Assembly: GCA_016800925.1 (NCBI GenBank)
Contig: JABCPU010000137.1
Coordinates: forward strand, 62,001 to 126,000
From: Suillus spraguei
Lineage: Eukaryota > Basidiomycota > Agaricomycetes > Boletales > Suillaceae
Reading direction: 5' to 3'
Length of the DNA stretch: 64,000 nucleotides
Shown here: positions 34,548 through 47,094 of the stretch, piece after piece
How the letters are laid out: the number at the start of each line of letters is the position of its first letter
Numbering within the stretch: the stretch's first letter is position 1
The notes under the pieces: generated by a model
Told to the model about the DNA's origin: nothing
Databases searched by the model: none
Seen by the model: only the letters and a program-made list of their open reading frames with translations
Position numbers and translations under genes: made by a program

Positions 34548-36639
34548 GATCAAAACGTGTTCTATTCTTCCCTTGGAGATGGTGCGCTCGCAGCAAGCGA
34601 TTACTCATAATCTGAAACACAAAGATCCTTGTGTAGTTTTCATTTGTACCTTGCTCAAACAGCCCTTGGTGCTCGTGTCACAAAATATTGGCTCAGTTGA
34701 ACAAGTCTATCATATGTTTCCCAGTCTTATAACTTTCACTTGAAACCACTTCGGAATACCCCCTCACGAGTCTGTCTTGGCGTTTCAGGTTGAGTTAAGC
34801 ACGATTGATTGACATGTGGATTCTAAGTTGTAACTATTTCATACAAGATATCGATCTTCCTGCACTCTGCCCGTCCCACAACCTGGTCCTAAGCCTTACT
34901 AAAGCGGATTCGTTGTTTATTGGCTTGATGTTTATTGCCCAACTCGTTTGAGCGCTGTGGCACTTTTCATACTGAAAGGGGACTCGATATAGGCCGTATC
35001 ATCCAAGGCTGCGATTGCGTCCGACAGAAGTCCTAAACATAAGCTAGATTATGTGAGCTGCAACATGAAGTTCGTGGGAGCCATATGCCAAATTATGGTG
35101 GTTACGGTTCGATTTGCCGATATGCCGCAACTTATTTTGAAGTCCGACCAATGTTTGTTTCGAACTTTATTGGTATGCACCTATTCACGCTATGGTCCTG
35201 TCACATGAATCACAAACCAGTTCTACGCCAGTCTGCAATGACTCTGCGCGCCTTGCTCACTGAGGTAGATCCGCAGCTGCCGGCAAGCACTATTATTAAT
35301 ATCAAACATTAGTGGCGAATGAATCTATCCTTCGGATTCCTTCCCTGAGCTCACTGAGCAGCCCTTACCCTCCAGGATATGCGACTCACTCAGGCTGCGC
35401 AGTGCTTCATTCCCGCTATGACAGTAGTCGGTGTTGTGTTTCTCACTGCGTATGTTGATATTAATCGTCGACTGTGCCTTTAGTTGTTATCAAGTCATTG
35501 GACCCTTCACTGATATTCCTACTGTTATTTATGTTAACGATGAGTCGAGATTTCTCCGTGCTATCGTCTTTTCTGCATGACTGCATTGTGCTGCGTTTTG
35601 TTTCCAATCATAATGGGGTCACCGTGGAGTTGACATTTGGTCCTGCACGCATTCCTACTATCGACAGTTGGTATAATTATCAACAGACATTTCGACCGGT
35701 CTATCTAGCCTGAAGTATATTCCCACTGTCTTTTCTCCTTCTGCCGCATCTAATATGGCTTTGAGACAGCATGACAATCATGTATGGTCTCATCACGACC
35801 ATCAATATTATCATGACGGCTTGCAAACTTTGTCCGTATCTGTACTGACCCTTGTTGCCCCCGTTGTGTGCAGAAGAGAGCAGAGATTCGTACGAATACT
35901 GCTGCTCTATGGAAAGCCAGGCCACCGTGCTCTACTTCCAAGGCTTCCACTTCTCAGAACCTTCCCAGTAAGGTAAGTGCTTGCATTGGTTTCCGAACAC
36001 CCTGTGGTAATGTGTCATGTAGATTTATTCCCGCTAATATAAGGGAGTGGGTTATATCGTGTTTTACCACTGGGACATCATTCAAATCGATTGTCTTCCT
36101 GCGTCTGTTGCTCTTGTCCTTGAATCGTATTCTTCTCTCGTCTTCTTCAATTGCTCGTTCGCTCAGCCATTTGGGCCCCAGTTCGCGTTTCGCTAAAATC
36201 CCCATGGCCTCGGTGATTTATTGCCGTGTTCTCACTACCGATGTCGAGTTCGAGGTCGCGTGAGGTGTCGATGTCATGCTTGGGATGAATTGCATTGCTG
36301 CGTGACCACCGTTTTGTGGGAAGATGAGACTCCCGTCTCCAATCCTCCATGTCTGGCCTTCAAGGTGGTGATAGTGTTTCACTGCCCTCGTTTTCTAGTA
36401 TATGCTCATTTTCTTCTGTGTTTCCAGAAACTCCGTGTATACTTAGTGGTAATGCCAATCACATTGAACTTGCTGCTAATGATGATGAATTAGAATTATC
36501 TTAGTCTTCGTCCCGCGTCGGGGCAATTCTATCGTCTAGACGTTCAGACTCGAACTTTACTGTCCATGTCATCTTTTCGGGGAGCGTCAATCAGGGGCCC
36601 CATAGGTTTTCAACTTAGGATGAGTCGTCAAGTGGGAGT
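34548..36639. other. No clear gene; exon-like fragments
   Basis: The array homology ends near 34800. A protein-like stretch at about 35868-35973 ('KRAEIRTNTAALWKARP') starts after a CAG acceptor and ends at an AAG-GTAAGT donor. Another lies near 36320-36360. No convincing gene could be assembled; probably remnants of an intron-rich gene or transposon. Confidence 0.3.
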
Positions 36640-36657
36640 TAAAGAATTTAGCCTGGC

Positions 36658-36729
36658 TAGTGTGGGTACCACAACAGAATCGAAATCTGTTTCTCTTGGA
36701 CTACGCAGGTTCGAAACCTGCGGAACTAC
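36658..36729 (+). tRNA. tRNA-like unit 1, apparent anticodon CGA (Ser)
   Basis: Mini D-stem GTGG/CCAC, anticodon stem ACAGA/TCTGT with loop ATCGAAA, perfect B-box GGTTCGAAACC in a GCAGG/CCTGC stem, then six T at 36732. The ends TAGT/ACTA can pair (5 of 7 positions). The D-loop is only 3 nt, so it may be a pseudo-tRNA. Confidence 0.4.
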
Positions 36730-36802
36730 AGTTTTTTCCCATCAGAACGCACTTTGACATTCATTCATGAACGGTTTCTTCAGAAGTTCACCGCAACTGG
36801 TC

Positions 36803-36878
36803 TTAGTCAGGTGGTTGCCACAACAGAATCAAAATCTGTTTCTCTTGGACTGCGCAAGTTGGAAACCTGCTGACGACA
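36803..36878 (+). tRNA. tRNA-like unit 2, apparent anticodon CAA (Leu)
   Basis: 76 nt. Loop ATCAAAA, B-box degraded (AGTTGGAAACC), T-run at 36882. Acceptor ends pair at 5 of 7 positions. Likely inactive because of the B-box. Confidence 0.3.
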
Positions 36879-36952
36879 AGGTTTTTTTCTATTGAAACGC
36901 ACCTTGACATTCACTCATGGATGGCTTCTTTAGAAGTTCATCGTAACTGGTC

Positions 36953-37028
36953 TTAGCTAGGCGGTTGCCACAACAGAATCCAAATCTGTTTATCTTAAAC
37001 TGTGCGGGTTCAAAACCTGCCGATGACG
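36953..37028 (+). tRNA. tRNA-like unit 3, apparent anticodon CCA (Trp)
   Basis: 76 nt. Loop ATCCAAA, B-box GGTTCAAAACC, T-run at 37032. Acceptor pairing is poor. Confidence 0.3.
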
Positions 37029-37101
37029 AGGTTTTTTCTATCAGAACACACTTTGATGATCACTCGTGGACGGTTTCTTTCAAAGTTCACCGTAGCTGGT
37101 G

Positions 37102-37177
37102 GTCGTCTGGTGGTTGCCACGACAGAATCAACATCTGTTTCTCTTGGACTGTGCAGGTTCGAAACCTGCGGACGACA
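37102..37177 (+). tRNA. tRNA-like unit 4, best folded, apparent anticodon CAA (Leu)
   Basis: 76 nt. Seven-pair acceptor GTCGTCT/GGACGAC (last pair T-G), D-stem GTGG/CCAC with a 3-nt loop, anticodon stem ACAGA/TCTGT with loop ATCAACA, ~14-nt variable region, T-stem GCAGG/CCTGC with loop TTCGAAA, T-run at 37181. Shape resembles a class II tRNA with a shrunken D-arm. Confidence 0.45.
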
Positions 37178-37249
37178 AGGTTTTTTCTATCAGAACACAC
37201 CTTGATATTCACCCGTGATGGTTTTTTTAGTAGTTCATTCTAACTAGTG

Positions 37250-37324
37250 TTAGCCTGATGGTTACCACAACAGAATCAAAATCTGTTTCTCTTTCCTGTG
37301 TAGGTTCAAAACCTGCTGATGACA
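37250..37324 (+). tRNA. tRNA-like unit 5, apparent anticodon CAA (Leu)
   Basis: Loop ATCAAAA, B-box GGTTCAAAACC, nine T at 37328. Acceptor pairing weak; variable region shortened. Confidence 0.3.
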
Positions 37325-37405
37325 ACATTTTTTTTTATCGGAACACACCTTGACATCCACTCATGGATGGTTTCCTTAGAGGTTCATCTTAACTGGTCTT
37401 AGCCC

Positions 37406-38360
37406 CTGTGCAAAATGTTGATGCAACATTTACTCCATGGCGAGTCGTGCCTTCGGACATGTTCGAAACACTAATTATATTGTGCTCTGCGTAAACCCCC
37501 TCCTCTGAGTCCTCTCACTACCTTCATTGCAGTAAATCGTGTAGCCAGTGAAGCTTCCTTGACATTACACTGCCTATGAACTGACTCGCAAACTTCAAAC
37601 TTAGCCTCCGTTGGTTGTTTCTTGGTGTATTCCTGAGCAGCTTCAAGGGGTTCATACATTGATAGGTTCTCGGTCAAATTGCAAGGCCTGCAGGCTCTGA
37701 GCTTCACAATTCTTTGTCTGTGGGACAAGTGTATTGGTTAATAACATGCTCACGCTGCTTCCCTTTGCCAACGTAACTGAACTGACAGCGAGATTGTGGC
37801 CCGCGTCTAAGATACTTGTGTCTTATGCACAAACCTTTGAAGCCGTGCCAGAATTCATCACCATGCAGCTCAAGACACGGAGCTCCGGGGTCGGGAATGG
37901 CGCCAGTCCGACCATTATTGATGCACTTGTGACTTTTTGTGACAAAAAATTATATTCAACTTGCTACCGTTGAACAAATAGTTCGGGACTAGAACAAACA
38001 TTGATCGGACTTCAAAATACGTCGCGGCAAATCGGCAAATCGAACCGTAACCTATCGTCCACCATACCAAATAACAAATACAGAACAGGTTCGATGCGCT
38101 TCAATTTTCTTGTCGTTGCGCTCAACTGCAAGCAAGATCCTGTCGCTGCACCGTGCACATCATAATGTTCTGTGGTAAGTTGGAATAATCATAGCATCTA
38201 GCTTTTCTACCATACTCCCAAGCTGCGAACACATCGTCGACTTCTTATACCCACCTTGCATCATGAAAAATTGACTCGAGACTAGAATAACTTCTCTGTT
38301 CATACACCAGCCTATAAATACCCCAATGAAAACTTCTTCCCCTCGCGTCTTTGTGCCCAA
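37406..38360. other. No gene supported
   Basis: An open frame on the minus strand at 37728-37471 and another at 38405-38160 lack recognisable content. A TATAAATA box at about 38311 may serve the next candidate. Confidence 0.3.
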
Positions 38361-38780
38361 ATGAAGTTTAACGTCCAAGTCTGGTGGGGGAGATCTTGTT
38401 ATCATGCCGTTTCCATGGTGTCAATATCTCGTCCATACATGACCGCGGTGCGCCCTATAATGTCCATCCAACCGCTTATGGAGCGCATACTAGTCAAGCT
38501 CAATGAAAGGTGACATTGCATTATCTAACATTTCGTTCATTCTCTTATATTCTAACCTCAAAACTTTGAGTGGCCTGTCAAGAAAGGTGTTCAACATTAA
38601 ATTTGTACGTTTTGTCTCTCTTTGCACTACCTCTCGCCATCATATAACACATTTTGTAGATGTTTTGGGCATCTCTTTATAATTTGATTGCCGTTCTCAT
38701 CACTGCTGGTATCAAATATTCTGTCGGACACGTGCATTTAATTCCCGTCTGGGTGTCATTGGCCATTACATTATCGTATG
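38361..38780 (+). CDS. Possible small membrane protein, unresolved
   Basis: ATG 38361 opens 49 codons to a GTGACA donor near 38508. A short exon may follow, then one at about 38660-38779 encoding 'MFWASLYNLIAVLITAGIK', a hydrophobic segment, ending at a GTATGT donor. No downstream exon or stop was settled and no family recognised. A TATAAATA box lies ~50 bp upstream. Confidence 0.2.
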
Positions 38781-39955
38781 TATTCAATGGCTTTCTTTAA
38801 CTATTTCTGCACGTTCAAATGATATCTTTCTGATTTGATGCCACTCCGCTTGTCGATGCTGTTTTTCAATCAATGCGTGTCTACCACGATCCTCGTATTT
38901 CACAATATCCAATTGGTTGAGCATTCTGACGCTGGTGTGAAGTTGTGCGGTAATACTCACAGCCTAACACACCAGTGTCCAATGCATACACCACTATTGT
39001 GTGTCACGCGGACACCCTATCATGTAGCTATCTCTGCCTGGCTAGCAGAGCATCTGTGTATCGTGCTAATTCAAGTAAGTATTATGTGTTTCGTAATCGC
39101 GCCTTGGAAGTATTGAAAATCCCTTGGGCTCATGTTTGCCAGTAATATTGTTGACCTGAAACGAACAAGACGCATCGCTTTGTTTTTTTCTGTTCGGAGC
39201 CCCCACTTTTCTAGGCACATTGCTTGCATTGCGAGGTTTGTAGTGCGTAATGCGACGATCTACAAACACGTCAATAATTGCTAACTTTTGCCTTCTCATA
39301 TTGCTATGCTGTTCCAGCTGGGCGAGATTCGGGAATATGTTACTGAGCATTGTCAGAGCCTCCTGCCACAGTATGTTATGCCGCCCATCCTTGGCATTCT
39401 CATAAGTGTACATCATATGAATATTCTCGATCAGTGCTCACACAAATTATGTCCAGGTAGTCACGCACGCCTGACATCTAGCGCTTGCGAGCTGCGATAC
39501 GTTTTGGTGATCTGCCACACGGAAAGATAATCTCAACTTGCCGGCACTACCGATGCAGACGCTACATATGAAGGGGGTGCCTTTCATGCATCCCCACCGA
39601 AAAAATCATCAAGGTATCAGTTGTTCATACTCATGTATCTTATCTTCCCCGTCATGGATCTGATATCCTGGCTGTCCAACATACGGCCTGCATTTTGATA
39701 CCCAAGCTTCCAGTTTTTGACGAGCAGATGTTGTGATATTGATGTTGACGTTGAACTGCATGAATGTGTGCCTTGACGCATCAGTGAAGTTTGGGTTCAC
39801 GTGGGGGTTAGTGGTACGATATGTCAAACAAATAACACGGTTAGTGCCACACAAACTTGATCCTTGGCGCCCGGCGCTCATTTAAAGTTATCATGCCCTG
39901 GTGTCAACTGTGAGACCAAATTCACAGGGTAGGGATAGTTTTGGCCGCGACAGCC

Positions 39956-40570
39956 ATGTCCCAGCAAAATTCGTCGATACAACTGTGGGACGTCAGTACT
40001 ACGATAACCCATGTCACTTGTTATATTGCGACAGAGCTCAACGATTTGTGTAAGTTTTGGCTTCATTGTTCAACATTCAAACGTTCATGGCCTATCGTTT
40101 TAAAAAACTGTACATGCTTTTCCAGCGATCAGACATCCATATATTGCAGCTGGAGCTCTACTGTGCATCTGTGGAACTCCTGAACTCTTTCTGACACCAT
40201 TGCGTTATACATGCTTCCTCCCATTTCAGTTGATCATTTGGCCATTCAAGCTCTTGGCTATGTTTATCTTGTATATTTTGGGTTTTAGGAAAGAGGGTGT
40301 AAAAAAAGGTATGACTTCAACCACAGGTGTAGTAACTACAGGATTTATTTGTCTCATCGTACCATGAAAGGTTCATACGCATCCCAATACCAGTCCCGTC
40401 GCTATGGTGGCAATACACCAGGGAAGTCTGCCTTTTCAACATTTCAGGCGCGTGCGGCTATCGATGAAGATGGAAATCCAAAGGTATCTATGTTTGCGGC
40501 CCCCGTGACTTTCATGGCGTGTATCGGAATCATGTTTGTCTTGGGTAGGGCATGGGGATGGTGGTATTGA
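39956..40570 (+). CDS. ISG12 (IFI6/IFI27)-like small membrane protein, member A
   Basis: Three exons, 39956-40049, 40126-40308 and 40371-40570, give 158 aa. A polar leader (MSQQNSSIQLWD) is followed by 'IRHPYIAAGALL', a hydrophobic exon ending ILYILGFRKEGV, then the signature GSYASQYQSRRYGG...STFQARAA. A last hydrophobic segment ends in FVLGRAWGWWY. The pattern GSxAxxxQSxxYGGxxPxxSxFxxxQ is that of the Ifi-6-16/ISG12 family, whose animal members act in mitochondrial or ER membranes; the fungal role is unknown. Introns are GT-AG, both phase 1. Member B downstream has a homologous promoter, so the two are a segmental duplication. Confidence 0.8.
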
Positions 40571-41227
40571 TGTGGTGGACGGTATTAAGTGGATGTTGAT
40601 GTTCGATGGAGAGAGTTGTCAGTGTCAGGAATATAAAATACTCGCGATGCTATACGAGTAGTCGAGTATGACGCACGTTTGTCTACCTAGTAGAACGATG
40701 CACGTTCCCGTAATCTCGTTGTCGACTTGTATAATCCGTCGTACTGTGGATCGCAAGCACTTAGACTGTAGTCTGTTCGCGGAAGCAGCGCGGAGTTTTC
40801 CGGATCGCGGATTAAATTAGTCTGGCACCTTTCAATATTTCAATTCTCGTTCACTTGCCACCAGCATACACACGCAGATGACGTAGACGCCTTTCACGTT
40901 ATGGATCTGACATCCTGGCTGTCCAACATACAGAGACTCTGCATTTCGGCACCCAAGCTTCCACTTTTTGACAAGTAGATGTTGTGTCATCCGAATTAAT
41001 GTCAACTATGGACTGCACGAGTGGATGTGTGGCCTCGACGTATAAGCAAAATTCGAGTCTACGTTGGGGGTAATACTAAGTACAGTATGTCAAGCAAATA
41101 ACATGTTTGATGTCATGAACTGGAGCATTGAAATACTGACGCCCGGCACTCATTTAAGGTTATTATGCCCTGGTACCAACTATGAAACCAAATTCCCAGG
41201 TTAAGGATGATTTTTACCACAACATCC

Positions 41228-41845
41228 ATGTCTCAGCAGGACCTAGACCTCGACTCATTGATACAGCTACAGTGGGACGCCAGTACCTGTCTCATTTGTT
41301 GTAGTGTGACGGAGCTCGACAATTGGTGTGAGTTTTCGCTTCTTCTTCACTTCCACGACTCGTTAAAAAAACTGCACACACTTTTCCAGCAATCAGACAT
41401 CCATATATCTCAGCTGTAGCTCTCCTGTACATCTATGGAGCTCCTGAACTCCTCCTGACACCATTGCGGCTCATGCGTTATATATGCTTTCTCCCATTTC
41501 GGTTGATCCTTTGGCCGTTCAAGCTCCTGGTCAGGTTTATCTTGTATATCTTGGGTTTTAGGAAAGATGGTGTGGCAAAAGGTATGTCTTCAATCACAGT
41601 TGTGGTAACTACAGGACTTATCTCATTGCGCCATGAAAGATTCTTATGCATCCCAATACCAATCCCGTCGTTATGGCGGCTATGTACCACCGCAGTCTAC
41701 CTTCTCAAAATTCCAGTCGCATGCAGCTACTGATGATTATGAAGACGGAGAAGAAAAAATATCGACGTTTGCGAATCCTGTGTCTTTCATGGCATATATT
41801 GGAATGGTGTTTGTCTTGGGCAGGGCATGGGGATGGTGGTATTGA
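41228..41845 (+). CDS. ISG12-like small membrane protein, member B
   Basis: Exons 41228-41327, 41390-41581 and 41640-41845 join in frame to 165 aa. Same plan as member A: leader MSQQDLDLDSLIQLQWD, hydrophobic exon ending ILYILGFRKDGVAK, signature DSYASQYQSRRYGGYVP, acidic insert DDYEDGEEK, tail FVLGRAWGWWY. The upstream region (CACCCAAGCTTCCA..., ...CACTCATTTAA...) matches member A closely, so the pair is recent. Confidence 0.8.
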
Positions 41846-42350
41846 TGTGGTGGACGGTATTAAGCAGGTGTTTGATGCAGGTCAGTCAGTCAGTGCCAGC
41901 AATATGAAGTACTCATGATGCTACATAGTATACTCATCAATGCAACTTATAAGCATGGGGCCTTGAGGTGTGTTCATCTTCTCAGTAAAACAATGGCGTT
42001 CCCGTGATTTCGCTGTCAACTTGTGTAACCCCGTCGTACTATTGAGTATTGGAAAGCTTGTCGTGTTGAAACCCATACTAGTTTTGTGATCGCAATTCGC
42101 GACTGGTCTGTAACATCATGCACCTTGCGGGAACTTGAAACAGCAGTGTACACATGTCTTATCACATACCTTGAAGCTTCAATATACACTATAGCCTGGT
42201 AGTGCCACCACCCTCTATCTATTTTATCAAGAGTGGGATATATCTTGTCTTCCCCTTATCCGAGTTTTTCTGTCTACAGTGTTGATCGATATTAATGTTG
42301 ACGTCTCTTCCAGGAACGGTATGTGCTGACGCACCAAATCAAGATGATGG

Positions 42351-44392
42351 AGTACGCCCGGCTCCTCCGCGACAGACGATAACCTCGAGGATAAAATCCT
42401 TGACAACCTTTAACAGTTAGAAGATGACTAGGAATGGCAGCACGACCCAGTCAACCCCAGGAATTGGTCTCCGGCCAGCAAATGGGCAACCATTGCAATC
42501 GTTAGTTTCTCCATCAGATGATCAGAGTTGGATATCTAATCACGAGGCCTAACTTGGCTTCCTGTCAGCTTGCGCTCTACACTTTTGTGACACCGTTAGC
42601 GAGTTCTATCATGGCACCTAGTTTGCCCGACCTGGCCATAAAATATGACAAAACCAATCCAACAGTCACAGGGTCGACTCTCAGCATGTTCCTTCTTTCA
42701 TTTGCCATCAGTCCTTTACTTACCGCACCATTATCCGAAGTATATGGTCCTGTGTGGGTGCGTCGTCCTCTTCTTTGAGACTGTCTGCCTAAATCAATTG
42801 CAAGGTACTCCACTTAGCAAACCTCTTCTTCCTCGTCTTTAACCTTGGCTGTGCTTTGTCACCCAACACTACATCTTTCCTCATCTTTCAGTTGCTAGGT
42901 ACGTTATGGAACTATCACTGTCACAAGTTTGCTTACTCTCCGCAAAGCTGGTTTCGTAGGGGGTACACCCATCGCATGTGGTGGAGGCATTGTTAGCGAC
43001 CTCTTCTCCGAACCTGATCGTGCCCTTGCTACGGCAGTATATTATATCGGACCCTTAATAGGTGTGTTTCATGGTCTGCTACTTGATATATAAGTTCACA
43101 TTCATCTCGCAGGTCCTGTCGGGCCCGTCATGGGACGCTTCATCACAGAGTCAATCAGCATACAATATGATTTCTACATCGTCGCCGCGATCTGTGGTGC
43201 CACAGCAGTACTTGGCATTCCTTTCTTGAGAGAATTTCACTCACCAGTGATAAGGTTTCATCGTCAAAGAATGATGAGAGATCTCGAAAAGGCAGCTGGA
43301 AGACATCCTGCCCTCACCGCGCCCCACATGAATAAATGGGTCTACTTTATGGAACAACCTCAAACGACCCGTTATACTTTTGACCCGGAGTTTTATATGC
43401 TTCATCCTCAACTTATACATGGCACTGTAAGTTTCATTTAATATCACGCAGCAGCACGCAGCTGACTGATGAAATACGTTTAGAATGTATGGCGAACACT
43501 TGGCATCGTTACGCTGTGCACTGACAATCACATTTCAGGTATCTACTACTTGATGTTTACCACGTTCCCAGGTGAGATCATTCGTCCGGTAACACGGAAA
43601 CAGATATTCAAAACTTGCAGACCTCTTTTCGGAAGTATACCACTTCAGTACCTGAATCGTAGGTCTGGCATACATTGGATTCGGCTTTGGATTTATATCC
43701 GCCTCCATCTTTGGCACCAAACTTTCTAACGGGATATACCTACACGTACGTCAAGGCTACCTTCTATTCCAGCTGCATTAGCTGAAACACATCTCTTATC
43801 ATGACGTAGCTTGTTGCAAAAAAATGGAGGAATTAGTAAGCCAGAGATGCGGATCCCCGCTCTGATATTTGGTTCATTGTTCGCCCCAGTGGGACTATTG
43901 TGAGATATACATACACTTTATTTTTGTCGTTCCAATACTAACCTCCGTTTAGTCAGTATGGCTGGTCTGCGCAAGCCGAGATCCATTTCATTATGCCTAT
44001 AATCGGTACCAGTGTCTTTTCGTTTGGATTAATGACAACTTTGTGAGTGGTGCCCTCCGTCATGTCACCATACAAAGCTAACCATCTCAAGCCTCCCTAT
44101 TCAACTATATCTCTAGATACATTTACCTATGCCGCAAGTGCAACCGCTGCTGCTGCTGTGAGTCATACCCACCCAAAATGTTGTCGGCGCTCTCTGAATA
44201 TATCATCACACATTTCGTTCACTGCTTGGCTTTGCATTCCCTCTCTTTGAACAACAAATGTTCGCAGCACTCGATTATGGGGGATGTAGCTCCTTTCTTG
44301 CAGGTCTTGCCATCATTATTTGTGTACCATTTTCCATCTGGATATATTATGCTAGGGAGCGTATGCATACAAAGAGCTCTCTAACTGGCTGA
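42351..44392 (+). pseudogene. MFS transporter (DHA1-like), dead
   Basis: Exon pieces read as a major facilitator: 'DPVNPRNWSPASKW' before the first helix, 'TPLASSIMAPSLPDLA', 'GTPIACGGGIVSDLFSEPDRA', 'GPVGPVMGRFITE', a charged central loop ('RRMMRD'-like, PHMNKWVYFMEQP), late helices, and an end at 'YYARERMHTKSSLTG' TGA 44390-44392. In-frame stops at 42411 (TAA), 42429 (TAG) and 43653 (TGA) kill it, and exon junctions near 43500 are unclear. Introns seen include 42501-42568. The start is not identifiable. Such proteins export drugs or polyamines by proton antiport. It sits inside the ISG12-like cluster without obvious link. Confidence 0.75.
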
Positions 44393-45006
44393 CTCTTTTC
44401 TCCTTGCCTTGAATGTGATTTTATAATTATGATTACGATGAGACAGTAGATCGTTCAGCTCAAACAATCTTAAAGGTACTGTACACAAAGTTGGAATAAA
44501 CAAATTATCGTATAATTGACATTCGGCTGCTGATATGATCATTGGGTAGCTTTGGCGTCAAGATTGTTCGTGAGATGTTGGCTGACCCACCATTCAAGTC
44601 AGCTTTGTGATAATTTGATTGTTAGATGAACATAGTCATGCGGATGTCGATTCTCGGCCAACAGCGGCCAGCACCACATCTCATGAACTATGATAGTTGG
44701 AATAAACTGAGCTGCAATGCAACAGCTGGAAATATTTCGTATGTACATGAAGGAATAGCACCGATTGAGATGATGTTTGAACCCAGGTCTGGAATCCGGA
44801 CTCTTAAGAGCAGTTGTGCGTAGATGAGCTGGCTGGACTAGATAATGTGAGATGGAGGGTCGGATGATACAAGCTGTGGCTCGATGTTATCATTGACACA
44901 GCAAATGGGCTTCCAAGAGGCCTCGGTCATACGACATACCGTCACATCATGATGCAGGCTGGACCTTCCAGTGACTACAGGAACTGTCTCATCGTGCCAT
45001 GAAAAG
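44393..45006. other. No gene; decayed DNA before fragment C
   Basis: No readable frame of quality. A CATCGTGCCATGAAAAG sequence just before 45007 matches the last intron of members A and B. Confidence 0.35.
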
Positions 45007-45215
45007 ATTCATACGCATCCCGATACCAATCTCATCTTTATGACAGCTATGTAGCACGGGAATCTGCCTTCTCAAAATCCGCGGTGCACGTGGCTACTGA
45101 TGATTAGGAGGACGGAGATGAAAACAGATTGATATTTGCGGCTCCTGCGTCTTTGATGGCGAGTATTGCAGTTGTGTTTGTCCTGGGCAGGCATATGGAT
45201 GGTGATATTGGTGCG
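45007..45215 (+). pseudogene. ISG12-like fragment C (last exon only)
   Basis: Matches the third exon of members A/B (ATTCATACGCATCC start, ...TGGATGGTGATATTGG end) but contains stop codons and the upstream exons are missing. Confidence 0.7.
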
Positions 45216-45865
45216 GTTGGCATTATTAAGTGGATGCTCAATGGAGGGAGTTGAATCAATGTCAGTAACATGAAATACTCGTGATGTATATGATATAATC
45301 ATTGATGCAACCCATTATTATAAGGTATGTCCATCTACTCAGTAGAATGATGCATGTTCCCATAATTTTGCTCGAGCCGCAACTGATGTCGAGAAATTCA
45401 CACCTCGCGGAAGCAGCGCGGAGTTTACCATAAGTCTACATGCCAATCGCGGATGTGAATTGTCCGCTATTTCAATTCTTACTCACCTCAGTATCAGAGT
45501 AATGCACCACTTCCCGGCTAGCTATGCAACATAGAAGCTTGACTTTCCAGATACCATTCCTTCCGTGACATGCACCACATGATATCCAGCTACCGATAGG
45601 ATGGGATTGTTTGTACTCGTGGCCAAGCATCCGGCTCGACCTCGAGCTGCATATAATATGCATGCTGATGACTGTAGCATCGACGCATTCAGCAAAATTT
45701 CTGGTGGCACATGCTATGCGAATGGCTTGTCAAGTGACTAAAGACAGGTTTGGTTGGATCTCGTGGGAGCTTGATTAATGGACGTCTAAGCCGGTGAGCG
45801 CTTACAGTTGTTCTCACATAGTACTATCACGAAACCTTTCATATTGTCCTTTCACACCTACAGTC

Positions 45866-46962
45866 ATGTCCGACTGGTCGAATTGTCGAGCGCTATTTTC
45901 TCTCAAGGGTCCAATGCTTTGACAGAGGCTAAACAGCGAATGTAGGCTATTCAATCCTTGATTCCTAGCGTTTTGCTGATGCCGTACAATGTAAACGCAT
46001 ACCTTAGCAGTCAAGCCATTTCTCAGAAAGATCTAGACCCACAGAACATAGACTGGTCTGAAGTATCGAGTAATATTATCTCTCGTGCGTCTGATGCTCT
46101 AACAGAGGCCAGACAACTGGTGTATGTTCTTTGCCTCGTAATTATTACACCTTCATTGATGCAGTTCAACACGTAGCGATCAGGCCGCGTCTCAGAGAGA
46201 TATAGACCTACAAAACATTGACTGGTCCAAATTGTCAAACAACATTGTATCCCGTGCGTCCCATGTTCTGTCAGATGCCAAACAACTGGTGTATGTGATG
46301 CGTTCCTCGATTGTTATGCTATTGCTGATGCGATTCTACACGCCCATCTCAGCAATCAGATCATATCACAAAAATATCTGGTCTTAACAAACATCAGCTG
46401 GTCTAAAGTATTGGGCAACATTCTCTCTCACGCTTCTAGTGCGCTGGCAACAGCTCTCCTCGGCATGTTGTTCGCTTTGAGAGAGATCAATAACTTGTGT
46501 AGGTGTCATCCAGCTCTTGATTACGATACTATTGGATTGATACATAATTTTCAGCAATCAGGCAACCATATAAAGCAGCTGGAGCTTTACTATTGATCTC
46601 TGCATCCACAGATTTTGGAGTCTTCCTGAGATTATCGCAGCTGGCAGGACAAACTACAATGTTCTTGTGTTTTCTCCCGGTGCGGTTGGTTATCTGGTGT
46701 CTTGGCTTCAGGAGTCGGGGAGTACAAAAAGGTACACAAACACGGCGCCTTCTACCTACTAACTAAACACGCCATTGCAGGTTCATTTGCATCCCAATAT
46801 CAGTCCCGTCACTACGGTGGTAATGTGCCACGAGGTTCTGGATTTTCGCAACTCCAATCATACGGGGCTACCACATGGATCCCATTGACGCTTGTCTCCT
46901 TGTTATCGTATACTGGAGCTGCCACTGTCTTGGGCCGGGAGTGGGGGTGGTGGCTCCAATGA
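45866..46962 (+). pseudogene. ISG12-like member D with multiplied N-terminal exons
   Basis: Six exons: 45866-45941, 46008-46121, 46177-46290, 46353-46498, 46555-46731, 46781-46962. The first four each encode a version of the 'IDWSKxSxNIxSRASxAL' helix. Exons 2 and 3 are 114 nt and phase 2-2, so they can multiply freely. Exon 5 carries the first membrane segment, exon 6 the GSFASQYQSRHYGGNVP signature and the tail VLGREWGWWLQ. One A is missing at 45881 compared with the same motif in member G, so frame is lost in exon 1; an in-frame ATG at 45979, if intron 1 is retained, would bypass this. Possibly functional. Confidence 0.65.
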
Positions 46963-47094
46963 GGTGAATGGTATTCAAGTTTTGTATCGAATGCCGTTGA
47001 AATGAGACTATCTTATTGAGGTATGCATGTGACTATTCTGAAAAGAACAAAATGTATATGGGGCCACCATGCCGACAGTCACCTCAACGCTTAT

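Larger units (their letters stand above)
36640..37405 (+). repeat. Five tandem ~149-bp Pol III-like units
   Basis: Units start at 36658, 36803, 36953, 37102 and 37250 (spacing 145, 150, 149, 148). A truncated sixth start ('TGGTCTTAGCCCC') lies near 37392. Each unit has a ~75-nt tRNA-like half ending in a T-run and a spacer containing CATGGATGG and AAGTTCA motifs. Long open frames across the array are periodic artefacts. Confidence 0.85.

Noticed and set aside
11018..34790. Extra terminal exon starting at the conserved TTTCAG-GCTGCCGATCC block
   Set aside because: Joined to exon 7 it gives only a few residues before a stop and differs between copies; the 11-nt exon 8 ending ALK/ALE-stop fits better, though an alternative 3' end is possible.
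36965..37243. 92-codon frame over the tRNA-like array
   Set aside because: Repeats every ~149 bp with the units; explained by periodicity.
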